From positions 1 to 62,236 of the forward strand of contig JAHWHY010000009.1 of assembly GCA_019323015.1 (NCBI GenBank): a stretch of 62,236 nt of DNA. Reading direction: 5' to 3'. This DNA comes from Candidatus Woesearchaeota archaeon. Its GTDB lineage: Archaea; Nanobdellota; Nanobdellia; Woesearchaeales; ARS49. This document shows, in pieces, positions 1 to 8,523 of the stretch. Positions within the stretch are counted from its first letter, which is position 1, and each line of letters begins with the position of its first letter. The notes under the pieces were generated by a model that was not told the origin of the DNA, ran no database searches, and saw only the letters and a list, made by a program, of their open reading frames with translations. A program made the position numbers and the translations under genes.

Positions 1-246
1 CTTTACTTGTTCCATATTAAAGCCCGCATTAACAGCATAAGAAAAAGAAGCAATACCAAAAACACAAGCCAAACAATCACAAGGATCATCTGCAACAACA
101 AGAATCCTGCCCATTAAACGCGTTATATTTTTGTAATTAATATTATTTTTATCAAGACACGCCTGAATATTCCGCATCAAAGCTTTTTCAAAGAAAATCC
201 TATTCTTGCCCTTAAGACCAATCTCAGCAAAACGAATAATAATCAT
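1..246 (-). CDS. thiI: tRNA 4-thiouridine synthase ThiI, N-terminal fragment (cut by window edge)
   Basis: Reading the minus strand from the ATG at 246 gives 82 codons open to base 1. The start (MIIIRFAEIGLKGKNRIFFE) matches the N-terminal ferredoxin-like region of ThiI, followed by the beginning of a THUMP domain. ThiI transfers sulfur from a cysteine desulfurase to tRNA U8 (and in some organisms to thiamine thiazole). The catalytic PP-loop part lies outside the window. Its ATG overlaps the iscU stop (ATGA), so it is the third gene of an iscS-iscU-thiI operon, which fits a sulfur-relay role. Being partial, catalytic residues cannot be checked. Confidence 0.8.
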   Translation of the reverse strand, partial: MIIIRFAEIGLKGKNRIFFEKALMRNIQACLDKNNINYKNITRLMGRILVVADDPCDCLACVFGIASFSYAVNAGFNMEQVK

Positions 247-611
247 TTTTTCTTTTCTTTATAATCCTTTATAGCAGCATGCAAGGCATCAATAGCAAGC
301 AGAGAACAATGCACCTTAACAGGAGGAAGACCCTCTAACTCCTCAACAATATTGTCCTTAGTTATTTTCAAAGCCTCTTCAATAGTCTTGCCTTTAGCTA
401 AATCTGTTATCATAGAACTTGTTGCAATAGCAGCTGCACAACCCATTGTCTCAAACTTAATATCAACAATCTTATTATTCTCTACCTTAATGTAAAGCTT
501 CATGACATCACCGCAAGCCCTATTACCTACTGTTCCGATGCCATCTGCATCTTCTATCTTACCAACATTATGCGGTTTCTTGAAATGCTCTAATACTTTT
601 TTTGAATACAT
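243..611 (-). CDS. iscU: Iron-sulfur cluster scaffold protein IscU/NifU-N type
   Basis: 122 residues, the usual length for an IscU scaffold. The three cluster-binding cysteines are present: C33 in ACGD, C58 in MGCAA and C102 in HCSLLA. IscU receives sulfur from IscS and assembles Fe-S clusters in the cytoplasm. The start is 1 nt after the iscS stop, and the stop overlaps thiI. In this genome the cluster assembly would serve proteins such as the primase Fe-S domain and the Cas4-like nuclease seen further on (inference). Confidence 0.95.
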   Translation of the reverse strand: MYSKKVLEHFKKPHNVGKIEDADGIGTVGNRACGDVMKLYIKVENNKIVDIKFETMGCAAAIATSSMITDLAKGKTIEEALKITKDNIVEELEGLPPVKVHCSLLAIDALHAAIKDYKEKKK

Positions 612-612
612 C

Positions 613-1755
613 TTAGCTACCCAAAGGAGAAATCTTTCTTAAACTCTCCACAACCTCCTTAATAGAATTTATTGTGTAATCAATCTCTTCCTTTGTTGTG
701 TATTTGCTTAAAGACAAACGAACACTGCCATGCGCTTCCTCTGGCTTAATACCCAAGGCAAGCAAAACATGACTAGGCTCAAGCTTCTTAGATGTACAGG
801 CAGAACCAGTGGAAACTGCAACACCCTTATCATCAAGACCCAATAAAATAGACTCTCCCTCAATATGAGAAAAAGAGACATTAACATTATTACAGAGCCT
901 ATTCTCCCTAGAACCATTAAGACAAGCTTCTGGAATCTCAAGCAACTTCTCAATCAAGTAATCTCTTAATTCAGTCATTCTCTTGACATCTGTCTCAGAA
1001 AGCATATCAACTGCCTTTGCAAAACCAACTGCACCAGAAACATTCTCAGTGCCGGGTCTCAAGCTAAACTCCTGAGCACCGCCATGCAACAATGGCTGCA
1101 ATTGCTTTTTATTTTTAACAAACAAAACGCCAATACCTTTAGGACCATGAATCTTATGAGATGAAAAAGAAATCAAGTCAACTGGAAAATCCTTAACATC
1201 TATAGGAACCTTTCCCAGAGACTGAACAGCATCTGTGTGAAAAACAATCTCTTTCTCACCACAAATCTTTCCAATCTTCTCAACATCCTGAATAGTACCA
1301 ATCTCATTATTAGCATGCATTATTGTAACTAAAACAGTATCATCACGAATAGCTTTCCTTAATTCCTCTGCATTAACAAAACCATCCTTGCTAATCCCAA
1401 GATAAGTAACCTCAAAACCCTCTTTTTCAAGAGCCTGGCAGCACTCAAGAACAGCAGGATGCTCAAACTTACTGGTTATGATGTGCTTCCCCTTCTTCTT
1501 CAAAGCATAAGCAGTGCCCTTTATAGCAATATTATCACTCTCTGTACCGCCAGAAGTAAAAATAACCTGCTCTGGCTCTGCATTAATATAATTAGCAATC
1601 AACTGGCGCGCATTCTCAAGAGCATCTTTAGCTTCTTCACCAAAAGAATGGATGCTAGAGGCATTGCCATATTTTTCAGTAAAAAAAGGCTGCATAGCTT
1701 CAGCTACTTCAGGAGCAGTTTTAGTGGTAGCAGCATTATCTAGGTATACTTTCAT
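613..1755 (-). CDS. iscS: Cysteine desulfurase IscS/NifS
   Basis: 380-residue PLP-dependent class V aminotransferase that removes sulfur from cysteine as a persulfide. Visible marks are the N-terminal DNAATT motif, the PLP-contacting HANNEIGT and HTDAVQ segments, the PLP lysine in SSHKIHGPKG, and the catalytic cysteine in STGSACTSKK near the C-terminus. It is the first gene of the iscS-iscU-thiI operon, with a TATA-like box about 22-30 nt upstream of the ATG at 1755, so the mRNA is probably leaderless. Confidence 0.96.
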   Translation of the reverse strand: MKVYLDNAATTKTAPEVAEAMQPFFTEKYGNASSIHSFGEEAKDALENARQLIANYINAEPEQVIFTSGGTESDNIAIKGTAYALKKKGKHIITSKFEHPAVLECCQALEKEGFEVTYLGISKDGFVNAEELRKAIRDDTVLVTIMHANNEIGTIQDVEKIGKICGEKEIVFHTDAVQSLGKVPIDVKDFPVDLISFSSHKIHGPKGIGVLFVKNKKQLQPLLHGGAQEFSLRPGTENVSGAVGFAKAVDMLSETDVKRMTELRDYLIEKLLEIPEACLNGSRENRLCNNVNVSFSHIEGESILLGLDDKGVAVSTGSACTSKKLEPSHVLLALGIKPEEAHGSVRLSLSKYTTKEEIDYTINSIKEVVESLRKISPLGS

Positions 1756-1776
1756 ACAAAATTTTAACCCTTATCT

Positions 1777-1785
1777 GTTTATAAA
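1777..1785 (-). promoter_or_regulatory. TATA box for iscS-iscU-thiI
   Basis: TTTATAAAC on the minus strand. The expected start site 24-27 nt downstream falls at or next to the iscS ATG, so a leaderless transcript is likely. Confidence 0.55.
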
Positions 1786-1860
1786 GTTTCTCTTTGTGTT
1801 CTTACTTCTTCAAGGTCGCTCTGCTGATTACCCCGACTTAGCGAAGTTTTCCATAAGCTT

Positions 1861-1878
1861 TATATTCTGCAGAATATA
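1861..1878. promoter_or_regulatory. 18-bp perfect palindrome overlapping the TATA region of the 1901 gene
   Basis: TATATTCTGCAGAATATA reads the same on both strands. Its left edge continues the TTTATATT that would be the TATA box of the following gene (start 1901). A dimeric DNA-binding protein here would block TBP, so it is a candidate operator. It ends 22 nt before the start codon. Confidence 0.45.
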
Positions 1879-1900
1879 GGTTCTTTTCAGAGGGTAGTGT

Positions 1901-2833
1901 ATGAGTAAAGAACAGAATAGAAAAGGAATAATATCTCGAAGGAATTTACTAAAAATTAGCTGTGGCATGTTGGCTACTGCAACAATAGGATCTGCATTTT
2001 GGTTCGGTCGACCAAGAACACTTACAAATTGTAAAAATCTTGGTGAATTGCCTGTGCGTTACCGAAGCGGAGAAGGCAGACCCATAATCTTTCTCGCCAA
2101 TAGACATCCAGTAAGTAGATGGGGAAGTGATATTCATGTGAGTAAAAAGAATATAGATATTTTGTCTAAGGCGGCTATTGACGCGTATGATCGTTATGGA
2201 GTGCGATCAATCTTGATAGAAGGTTTTTATGAAGAATTTGCACACGCTTACAATTCTAATAAAAAAATTGAAATTGAAGGCAACTTTGCAGATACACCCC
2301 AATTAAAACACGAGCTCGCCATAGTTACTTTGCTTAATGCGCGCACCTGGACATCAATTGGTGATGCAGGCAAAGAATACCGACAATTGAAAAGTGTTTT
2401 GCTTCCTGTTGAGCAAGCATACAAAATTTACTACAAAGCATTCATAGATGCCATTGACCAAGCGAATTCAAATCCTGCCAAAAATCGCAAAGAATTAGAA
2501 GCACAGCGCAGACAGCTTGAATCGTTACGAGCTAAACTGCAGGAAAAAATTAACATTGTTGTTTCACCCCACATTGATACTATTGTTGAGCATATGTTTA
2601 TTAGGCGCGAGAATGTTGTTTATTCCAGGGCAAAAGATGTCCTCCAAAAGGAACCCCTTGTTGTTTTGTACGGGTCCAATCATGCTCGAGGAATCAAGCA
2701 GCGCGCAGAAGCTGAAAATGCAGGGTATATGCTTGTGACAAATCTTGGGCGCGATTATGTATTGCACAAGCATTCGCTGGAAGAGTTGGTGGTAGGTGAA
2801 TACAGTCTTCCGGAATTAGGGCGCAGTTTTTAA
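1901..2833 (+). CDS. Secreted protein of unknown function with twin-arginine signal
   Basis: 310 residues, not recognised with certainty. The N-terminus has a Tat-like signal: ISRRNLLKIS at residues 10-19, then a hydrophobic stretch (about 20-37, SCGMLATATIGSAFWFG). The middle (about 150-215) is a long charged helical region. The C-terminal VVLYGSNHARGI and the earlier RSILIEGF loosely recall the paired strands of the ChaN/TraB/TIKI-like fold, but this is only a resemblance. No tat genes lie nearby. The gene stands alone between iscS and L34e, and it uses more CGC, GCG and GCC codons than its A-rich neighbours, which would fit acquisition by transfer. RBS AGAGGGTAG lies just upstream of the ATG. 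Confidence 0.7.
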   Translation: MSKEQNRKGIISRRNLLKISCGMLATATIGSAFWFGRPRTLTNCKNLGELPVRYRSGEGRPIIFLANRHPVSRWGSDIHVSKKNIDILSKAAIDAYDRYGVRSILIEGFYEEFAHAYNSNKKIEIEGNFADTPQLKHELAIVTLLNARTWTSIGDAGKEYRQLKSVLLPVEQAYKIYYKAFIDAIDQANSNPAKNRKELEAQRRQLESLRAKLQEKINIVVSPHIDTIVEHMFIRRENVVYSRAKDVLQKEPLVVLYGSNHARGIKQRAEAENAGYMLVTNLGRDYVLHKHSLEELVVGEYSLPELGRSF

Positions 2834-2910
2834 AAATCAAGGCAGGTAAGCCTCTACAGGATCTGCATGCGCGACCTCCGCGCCCGCACCATCTTTAAAG
2901 GATACAAAAG

Positions 2911-2918
2911 CTTTTTAA
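2911..2918 (+). promoter_or_regulatory. TATA box for L34e
   Basis: TTTTTAAA about 24-31 nt upstream of the ATG at 2942. The predicted start site is at or within a few bases of the start codon, implying a leaderless mRNA. Confidence 0.45.
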
Positions 2919-2941
2919 AGGACTTATAATTCTTGAGAGGT

Positions 2942-3223
2942 ATGGTCGAAGGCAGAAAGAAATCAAGGACATTCAGGAGAGTCAAGGTAAAGACTCCTGG
3001 AGGAAATACTAAAGTCCAGTACAAGAGGCGCAAGCCATCAAAAGCAAAATGCGCTGGATGCGGCGCAGTCTTGGCAGGGGTAGCAAGAGCGCTGCCTAGA
3101 AAGATGCAGAACATGCCAAAGACCAAGAAAAGGCCTACAAGGGCATATGCAGGAGTGCTTTGCACAAAGTGCACCCGCAAAAAAATAACTCAAAAAGCAA
3201 GACAATATATCTCCAGTAGTTAA
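2942..3223 (+). CDS. rpl34e: Ribosomal protein L34e (eL34)
   Basis: 93 residues of the large-subunit protein eL34, found only in archaea and eukaryotes. The N-terminus MVEGRKKSRTFRRVKVKTPG and the zinc-binding pattern (CAGC in KAKCAGCGAVL, later CTKC) are typical. I chose the ATG at 2942 over an in-frame TTG at 2933 because family members begin MVxxR and because the TATA spacing fits. The downstream neighbour is L14e, 33 nt after its stop, a pairing common in archaea. Confidence 0.93.
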   Translation: MVEGRKKSRTFRRVKVKTPGGNTKVQYKRRKPSKAKCAGCGAVLAGVARALPRKMQNMPKTKKRPTRAYAGVLCTKCTRKKITQKARQYISSS

Positions 3224-3256
3224 GGCGACTGCTACAAGGGATTGGAGGCAAAAAAA

Positions 3257-3655
3257 ATGATTGAAATCGGAAGATTATGCATAAAAACAGCTGGCAGGGA
3301 TGCTGGCAAAAAATGCGTCATTGTTGAAATTCTTGATGAAAGATTTGTTCTAATAGACGGCGAGACAAGAAGAAAAAAATGCAACCAGCTGCACCTAGAA
3401 CCACTGAAAGACAAAATAGACATCAAAAAAGGTGCCAGCCATGCAGATGTAACAGCTGAATTCAAAAAACTAGGCTTGACAGCAAGAGAAACAAAACCAA
3501 AAGCAAAGAAAATCAGGCCAAGAAGACTAAGAAGAAGCAAGCTTGCAACACAAGCAACTGCAAAGCCTGAAGAAAAAAAGACTAAAAAAGCTGTCAAGAA
3601 AAAAGCAAAAAAAGCTGTTAAGAAAGAAGAAAAACCTAAGGAAGAAAAGAAATAA
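3257..3655 (+). CDS. rpl14e: Ribosomal protein L14e (eL14) with lysine-rich tail
   Basis: The first ~80 residues are the eL14 KOW/SH3-like domain (MIEIGRLCIKTAGRDAG at the start, then FVLIDG and KCNQLHLEPL). Residues ~95-132 are a low-complexity Lys/Ala/Glu tail that is not part of the family core. GGAGG at 3244-3248 is correctly spaced to the ATG at 3257, so the upstream in-frame TTG at 3242 is rejected. It is a second gene in the L34e transcript. Confidence 0.92.
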   Translation: MIEIGRLCIKTAGRDAGKKCVIVEILDERFVLIDGETRRKKCNQLHLEPLKDKIDIKKGASHADVTAEFKKLGLTARETKPKAKKIRPRRLRRSKLATQATAKPEEKKTKKAVKKKAKKAVKKEEKPKEEKK

Positions 3656-3664
3656 TTTCTTTTT

Positions 3665-4282
3665 TTATTCTTCTAATATATCAGAAAGCTCTACTTTATC
3701 TACATCAGGATATGACAGGTGTCTTGTACGCATTATTGCGCGCTCGATAAATTCTGTATTAACTCCTGCAAATGCACCAATGTATTTACCATTTGTATTT
3801 TTTAGGGTGCGCGAAAGTCTTGCAACAGAGGTATACAATTCATATTGGCAGAGGCCATCAGGCATCTTAAAAAACGCAATAATTTGATCTCCTTTATACT
3901 CTTCAGGAATATCAGGCAGTTCATCTCTATGCTCAGCCAACTCTGCAGCCAAATCCTCTGCTTCTTCAGGCAAAGGCGCATTAAGGCGCACACAATAAGA
4001 TTGCAGACTCTTAAGAGTGGCAAGTGCCAACCTATAATCTTCTCTCTCAAAAAGAGCTTGTGCCTGTGCAGTAAGAGCTGGAAGAGCAAGCGCTCTAACA
4101 CTCTGGACTAATTGATTATACTTATCAGGAAGTGGAATTCCCTGCTCTTTATGAAATTGTTCAAGTTTATGTAACGCTTCTTCTGCATCATAAAAATCGG
4201 CATTGGAAATACCAAATTCTATTTTCTCGAAATTTCTTGCTGCCTCTTGCCCAAAAATAAATTCGTGTTCTGCATCACTCAT
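3665..4282 (-). CDS. Hypothetical helical protein (TPR-like)
   Basis: 205 residues, not recognised. Residues ~1-135 are predicted as paired amphipathic helices with Ala/Leu-rich spacing (ALHKLEQFHKEQ, QAQALFEREDYRLALATLKS) suggestive of TPR-like solenoid repeats. The C-terminal ~65 residues are mixed (DQIIAFFKMPDG, YIGAFAGVN). No signal peptide or membrane segment. It converges on L14e with 9 nt between stops and has no operon partner; pheT follows on the same strand in the opposite order (39-nt gap). Confidence 0.7.
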   Translation of the reverse strand: MSDAEHEFIFGQEAARNFEKIEFGISNADFYDAEEALHKLEQFHKEQGIPLPDKYNQLVQSVRALALPALTAQAQALFEREDYRLALATLKSLQSYCVRLNAPLPEEAEDLAAELAEHRDELPDIPEEYKGDQIIAFFKMPDGLCQYELYTSVARLSRTLKNTNGKYIGAFAGVNTEFIERAIMRTRHLSYPDVDKVELSDILEE

Positions 4283-4321
4283 AAAAAAACATAAACAAAG
4301 AAAACTTAAAAAGATTGCGAA

Positions 4322-5968
4322 TTATTTCAGAGCTGAAAATAATTCAGAAAGATTAAGCTCAAAAGCAGCTGCAGGCATATCAACGCCAAAAGAATTCAAA
4401 ACAATAGGATTAATCTCGCCTATAAAGGCGACCTTTTTCCCCTTGACAGATACTCTCGCAGCGCGGCCAGCAATAAAAGAGCCATGATCAGTGTCTTCAA
4501 TGTCATAGTCAACCCCCAACATCCTAAATAAATAATCAATAGCCTGCCTTACCTCAGTATAATCTGCTTTGGCATGGCAAGACAAGGCAGCAATTCTTTC
4601 ATAATCATTAATCTTGCCATCCTTATTGACAGTAACAATTCCCTGCTCAAACATCTTCTGAGGATAATCCATATGCTTATTTCTCATGAGAACATCCATT
4701 AATTCAGGAATAATCCACGGCCTGACAATGGAATAAGTCAAGGACTCATAATTTTTTATCTCAACACACCCAAAATCCTTTATGTTCATCTTATTAAACA
4801 ACAGTTCCTTATTAGACAATATCGGACTTGCAACCTCTTGATAGCCCATGCCAACAAAAATCTCGCGCACCTTATCCACAAAACGCTGAAGCGCAAAAGT
4901 GTCTCCTTTAGTGTATGTTTTTAGAGGCAAGGATCCAATATTATCATAACCATACATGATAGCAACATCCTCAACAACATCAACAGGATGCATGATATCT
5001 CCCCTGATTGCAGGAATAGTCACATTGTAATTTGAGAAATCATAACGAGCCATCTCAATAAACTTCTTTACATCAGAATCTTTTAATTCAATTCCAAGAA
5101 CCTTTGTGACATCATCTTTCTTTATCTTAATCGTATCTGTCTTAAAATCTGGGGTCGTAATTGGCTTCCTGGAGTAACCAATATTAACAGAGAAAACCTC
5201 AAAGCCGCGCTCATAAAACAACTGCGCAAAAATATTTGCAGCAATATTAACTGAATCAAGATCAATTCCAGTTGCTTCAAAGAAAATCTCCTCATCATCA
5301 AGCTCAAGCTTGCCCATCTTATCAGAATTAATAATCGGAGGAAAACTAAGAACCTCTTTCTGGTAATCAATCAACAAAGGAAACTTCTTAACACCTTTCA
5401 GTATCCATGCATATTCTTTGCCAGTAGGGTGCTGGTCAAGAATCTGCAAAAGATCCAGCTCTTTCATAAATTCCAGAGGAACAAACTTAATGCTTCTCGG
5501 AGGAACTGCCTTGTATGTAACAGGAAAAGATATCTTCTTAGCAGGATAGACACCAATTGCAATCTTTTCTCTTCTCCTACCATAAGCTTCACAGAATTTT
5601 TCCTGCATCTGAATCAGCTGCTTCAAGAAATGATCTGAAACTTTTTTTCCTTTAGCAACAAAAGCAGCAATATGCGGCCGAACAGCCTTAACAGAGGAAT
5701 CAACATTAATCTTATAATCAGACTTATTGACTTTCATCTTAGGAATGCCTTTTTCTTTTCCAAGAACGCCGCGCAAGAAAATCGCAAGACCCTCCACAGA
5801 CCACAAATAAGGAAGATTAGTGTCATTAAACTGAACAGTAATCTCATCTCCATCCGCCTTATCAAGTTCTGCCTTTGCATAAGCCAGCAAATCCTTTAAG
5901 TCAGACTCCTTTATATTTTTCTTAACCAATGAATTCAAATCCTTTAATGAAAAAGTACATGTTGGCAT
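4322..5968 (-). CDS. pheT: Phenylalanyl-tRNA synthetase beta subunit
   Basis: 548 residues, the short archaeal/eukaryotic form of PheT that lacks the bacterial EMAP-type N-terminal domain. A B3/B4-like editing region lies around residues 100-220, B5 around 265-340 (DVVEDVAIMYGYDNI, IPAIRGDIMHPVD), and the catalytic-like core after ~350 (FVDKVREIFVGMGYQEV). It forms the alpha2-beta2 enzyme with PheS, which charges tRNA-Phe. Its ATG overlaps the pheS stop by one base (TAATG), so the two subunits are translationally coupled. Confidence 0.96.
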   Translation of the reverse strand: MPTCTFSLKDLNSLVKKNIKESDLKDLLAYAKAELDKADGDEITVQFNDTNLPYLWSVEGLAIFLRGVLGKEKGIPKMKVNKSDYKINVDSSVKAVRPHIAAFVAKGKKVSDHFLKQLIQMQEKFCEAYGRRREKIAIGVYPAKKISFPVTYKAVPPRSIKFVPLEFMKELDLLQILDQHPTGKEYAWILKGVKKFPLLIDYQKEVLSFPPIINSDKMGKLELDDEEIFFEATGIDLDSVNIAANIFAQLFYERGFEVFSVNIGYSRKPITTPDFKTDTIKIKKDDVTKVLGIELKDSDVKKFIEMARYDFSNYNVTIPAIRGDIMHPVDVVEDVAIMYGYDNIGSLPLKTYTKGDTFALQRFVDKVREIFVGMGYQEVASPILSNKELLFNKMNIKDFGCVEIKNYESLTYSIVRPWIIPELMDVLMRNKHMDYPQKMFEQGIVTVNKDGKINDYERIAALSCHAKADYTEVRQAIDYLFRMLGVDYDIEDTDHGSFIAGRAARVSVKGKKVAFIGEINPIVLNSFGVDMPAAAFELNLSELFSALK

Positions 5969-7485
5969 TAAATCACCTTTGCATTCCTTAAATAATCAAG
6001 ATCATGTGAAAACAACTGCCGGATATCAGTAATACCCAGCTTAAACATCGCAATCCTGTCAATACCAATACCCCAGGCAAGAACAGGAACATCTTTGCCA
6101 AGCAGAGGAACAACAACCTCTGGCCTGAAAATACCTGCGCCCCCAAGCTCTATCCAGCCCATCTCAGGATGCTTTGCAAACAACTCAACACTAGGCTCTG
6201 TAAAAGGAAAATAACCAGGAACAAGCTTAACCTCTTCTGCACCTGCAAACTCCTTTGCAAACATCTTAAGCAAAGAAAACAAATGCCTAATGTTCAAGCC
6301 TTCCTCAATAATAATTCCCTCTGTCTGGTAAAAATCCACTGCGTGAGTTGCATCAACAACATCAGGCCTAAAACAACGCGCAATACCAAAATACTTTCCA
6401 GGAATCTTTAAATCAGGAGAGGCAAGCATACGCGCAGAGCAAGCAGTGCCTTGCGTCCTTAAAACAAGATTCTGCGTCCTCTTAACATCAAACTCATAAT
6501 CCCAACCCTTGCTTCCAGTATTACCACCATTCTCATGAACAGCCTTGACTCTCTTGACAAGCTTGTCATCAAGCTTAGCAGGCTTTGCATCAACATAATA
6601 AGCATCGTGAATAGCCCTAGCAGAATGAAACTGCGGCATGTACAAAGCATCCATATCCCAAAACTCAGACTCAACAAGCGGCCCCTTCATCTCAGTAAAA
6701 CCAAGCTCAACAAACTTCTCACGAACACCATCAAGAAAACGCCTGTAATTCTGCTTCTTGCCACAATAAATCTTAGGAACCTTGCTCTTGACATCATAAT
6801 GCCTGAACTTTTTCTCACGCCAGGAACCTGTACGAAGCATCTGCGGTGTCAAGGCATCAATAACTTTCTCATCCTGAACACCAAGCTGAATCAACTGCTT
6901 GCCAACAGGCAATAATTCAGCCTTCATAATCTTCTGCAGTTCAACCTTAACAATACTCTTTCTTTTCTTTAGGTTCTCAAGAGCATGCTTTTCCTCAGGA
7001 GCAAGATTCTTTATCTCAATAGGAAATGCCTTCTTAAGAAAAATCTCCTCAGGAAACTCTTTTGAAAGAAACTTCTTGCCTTGATCAGTCAGCTTGACAC
7101 GCAATTCCTTGTTCTTAACAATAAGAATCATTGCCTTTTTCCTGAGAGTGCCTAAGCAAGTATTAAGTTCTTCTTTGTTCAAGCCATTTTTCTCTAAACG
7201 AGAAATAGATATTTCTTTGTCCTTTACCTTTTCAATAAAACGCCTTTCAGGAAGCTGCTCTTCAAGATACTTCTCACCATTTTTGTCAAGAGTTACAACT
7301 TCCTTAAGCTCGGTATCAATATTAATTGCCTTCTTGTTCTGAAGCCACTGCAAGGCACGCATAACTTCAATATCTTTCAAACCAGTGGCAGAAACAATCT
7401 GAGGCAAAGTCTTGAATTTATTAAGAACAGGCAAAACCCTCCGTTCCAGAGGATGCAATTTTTCAGCTAGTTTCTTTACGTCCAT
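5968..7485 (-). CDS. pheS: Phenylalanyl-tRNA synthetase alpha subunit
   Basis: 505 residues. The N-terminal ~200 residues hold winged-helix modules typical of archaeal PheS (LHPLERRVLPVL, ATGLKDIEVMRALQWL). The class II catalytic core follows, with FHSARAIHDAYY, RTQGTACSARML, the ARCFRPDVVDATH phenylalanine-site region and motif 3 at GIGIDRIAMFKLGI. It catalyses Phe-AMP formation and transfer to tRNA-Phe. First gene of the pheS-pheT pair. Confidence 0.96.
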   Translation of the reverse strand: MDVKKLAEKLHPLERRVLPVLNKFKTLPQIVSATGLKDIEVMRALQWLQNKKAINIDTELKEVVTLDKNGEKYLEEQLPERRFIEKVKDKEISISRLEKNGLNKEELNTCLGTLRKKAMILIVKNKELRVKLTDQGKKFLSKEFPEEIFLKKAFPIEIKNLAPEEKHALENLKKRKSIVKVELQKIMKAELLPVGKQLIQLGVQDEKVIDALTPQMLRTGSWREKKFRHYDVKSKVPKIYCGKKQNYRRFLDGVREKFVELGFTEMKGPLVESEFWDMDALYMPQFHSARAIHDAYYVDAKPAKLDDKLVKRVKAVHENGGNTGSKGWDYEFDVKRTQNLVLRTQGTACSARMLASPDLKIPGKYFGIARCFRPDVVDATHAVDFYQTEGIIIEEGLNIRHLFSLLKMFAKEFAGAEEVKLVPGYFPFTEPSVELFAKHPEMGWIELGGAGIFRPEVVVPLLGKDVPVLAWGIGIDRIAMFKLGITDIRQLFSHDLDYLRNAKVI

Positions 7486-7515
7486 GTTACCACAAAAAGA
7501 GAAAAAAGAAAATTT

Positions 7516-8316
7516 TTATTTTGCTTTCATGGTTTTCCATGCGGTATCAAACAATGATTCCATGGCTTTTGCATAAAACGGAGAATTCACCCAGATACCC
7601 ACGTCATAGGTTGGGTGAACCTCTTTATCATCCAATACCATAAACACAATCTCTTTACCATCTACAATACAGAACCTTGCTTTAGAATCTGTATTGCGCA
7701 CATCTGCAACAGAGCTTATTTCAGAGACTGTTTTCTTTGTTTCTCTTGTCAAAGGCGCAGCGATTTTTATTTTAACTCCTTTTTTCTTAAGTTTTTCAAA
7801 TACCGGCTTTAAACCTTCCACTTTTCTCATCAAACCCTGGGATGTTGTAAGAATAGTAACTGATTTTTGTGCATTCTTTATTGTGAGCTCAAGATGATTA
7901 TAGAGATTATGCCTTCCTTTAATGCTTCCGCTCAAATCAGTAGGCTCAATAACCTCAATGCCCTGCTTGTGAAGAGACTGAAGTTCATTAAGAACATCTG
8001 TATTTTTCAAGTCCTCTAACCTTTTTACTTTCATTAAGGCTTCTTCATGCATATTTTTCTTGACTCTCTCAATAACTTCTGAAGGAGGAACAGCAATATA
8101 CTTAATAGGCTTACCAAGCTTCATAACAACAAAACCCTTCTTCTCAAGACTCTCTAAAACATCATAACTCCTAGACCTAGGAACATTAGCAATGTCAGAA
8201 AGCTCACCAGCAGTCGCAACACCCCTAGACAACAATGACGCCCAAATCTTAACTTCATACAAGTTCAAAGAAAAATACCGACGTAACTTGCTTAAAAATT
8301 CTTCTTTTACTATCAT
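7516..8316 (-). CDS. TrmB-family transcriptional regulator (copy 1)
   Basis: 266 residues. An N-terminal winged-helix TrmB domain (residues ~8-85, ATAGELSDIANVPRSRSYDV as recognition region) precedes a linker coiled coil and a C-terminal PLD-like effector domain (SVTILTT, KGVKIKIAAP, KARFCIVDGKE). TrmB regulators usually sense sugars or other small ligands; the ligand here cannot be read. It is a paralogue of the gene at 29046-29837, with 60 residues of the DNA-binding region identical. The start is the ATG at 8316 after a GGGGGGAGGT Shine-Dalgarno. Confidence 0.88.
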   Translation of the reverse strand: MIVKEEFLSKLRRYFSLNLYEVKIWASLLSRGVATAGELSDIANVPRSRSYDVLESLEKKGFVVMKLGKPIKYIAVPPSEVIERVKKNMHEEALMKVKRLEDLKNTDVLNELQSLHKQGIEVIEPTDLSGSIKGRHNLYNHLELTIKNAQKSVTILTTSQGLMRKVEGLKPVFEKLKKKGVKIKIAAPLTRETKKTVSEISSVADVRNTDSKARFCIVDGKEIVFMVLDDKEVHPTYDVGIWVNSPFYAKAMESLFDTAWKTMKAK

Positions 8317-8340
8317 TTATACCTCCCCCCTTTTTTGTTA

Positions 8341-8374
8341 TTAACCTGAGGTAAATCTCAACCACTATTTATAT
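8341..8374 (-). promoter_or_regulatory. Promoter and candidate operator of TrmB copy 1
   Basis: On the minus strand, ATATAAATA (8366-8374) is the TATA box. GTGGTTGA (8358-8365) follows at once, and TTACCTCAGGTTAA (8341-8354), an imperfect inverted repeat, sits near the predicted start site. A repressor bound there would block transcription, in line with TrmB autoregulation (inference). Confidence 0.45.
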
Positions 8375-8379
8375 GTTAC

Positions 8380-8424
8380 GGTTTTGATGCACTACAAAGA
8401 GGGGATAATAGTGCAGGCAAAACC
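8380..8424. repeat. Long inverted repeat / hairpin upstream of TrmB copy 1
   Basis: GGTTTTG (8380-8386) pairs with CAAAACC (8418-8424) and GCACTA (8389-8394) pairs with TAGTGC (8409-8414), leaving a 14-nt loop and a small internal loop. T-rich DNA follows on the plus strand (8425-8440), like a terminator, but no plus-strand gene precedes it. On the minus strand a TATA-like TTTATATATG (~8474-8483) lies upstream, so it could be a short RNA instead. The rest of 8317-8523 shows nothing else clear. Confidence 0.5.
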
Positions 8425-8523
8425 TTTTGTTTTTTTCGTTGCTACTCCAGAATAGAAAAATAGGGAGCACATATATAAACATTTATGTCATCGAGAATAG
8501 ATTTTGAAAATCATATACAAAAT

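Noticed and set aside
805..816. ACCAGTGGAAAC, a good match to the ORB core
   Set aside because: It lies inside iscS coding sequence where the codons explain it, and has no G run or AT-rich flank.
2854..3180. Minus-strand 108-codon frame with hydrophobic N-terminus
   Set aside because: Lies opposite the clear L34e gene; its sequence is the complement of basic codons, and no promoter or Shine-Dalgarno supports it.
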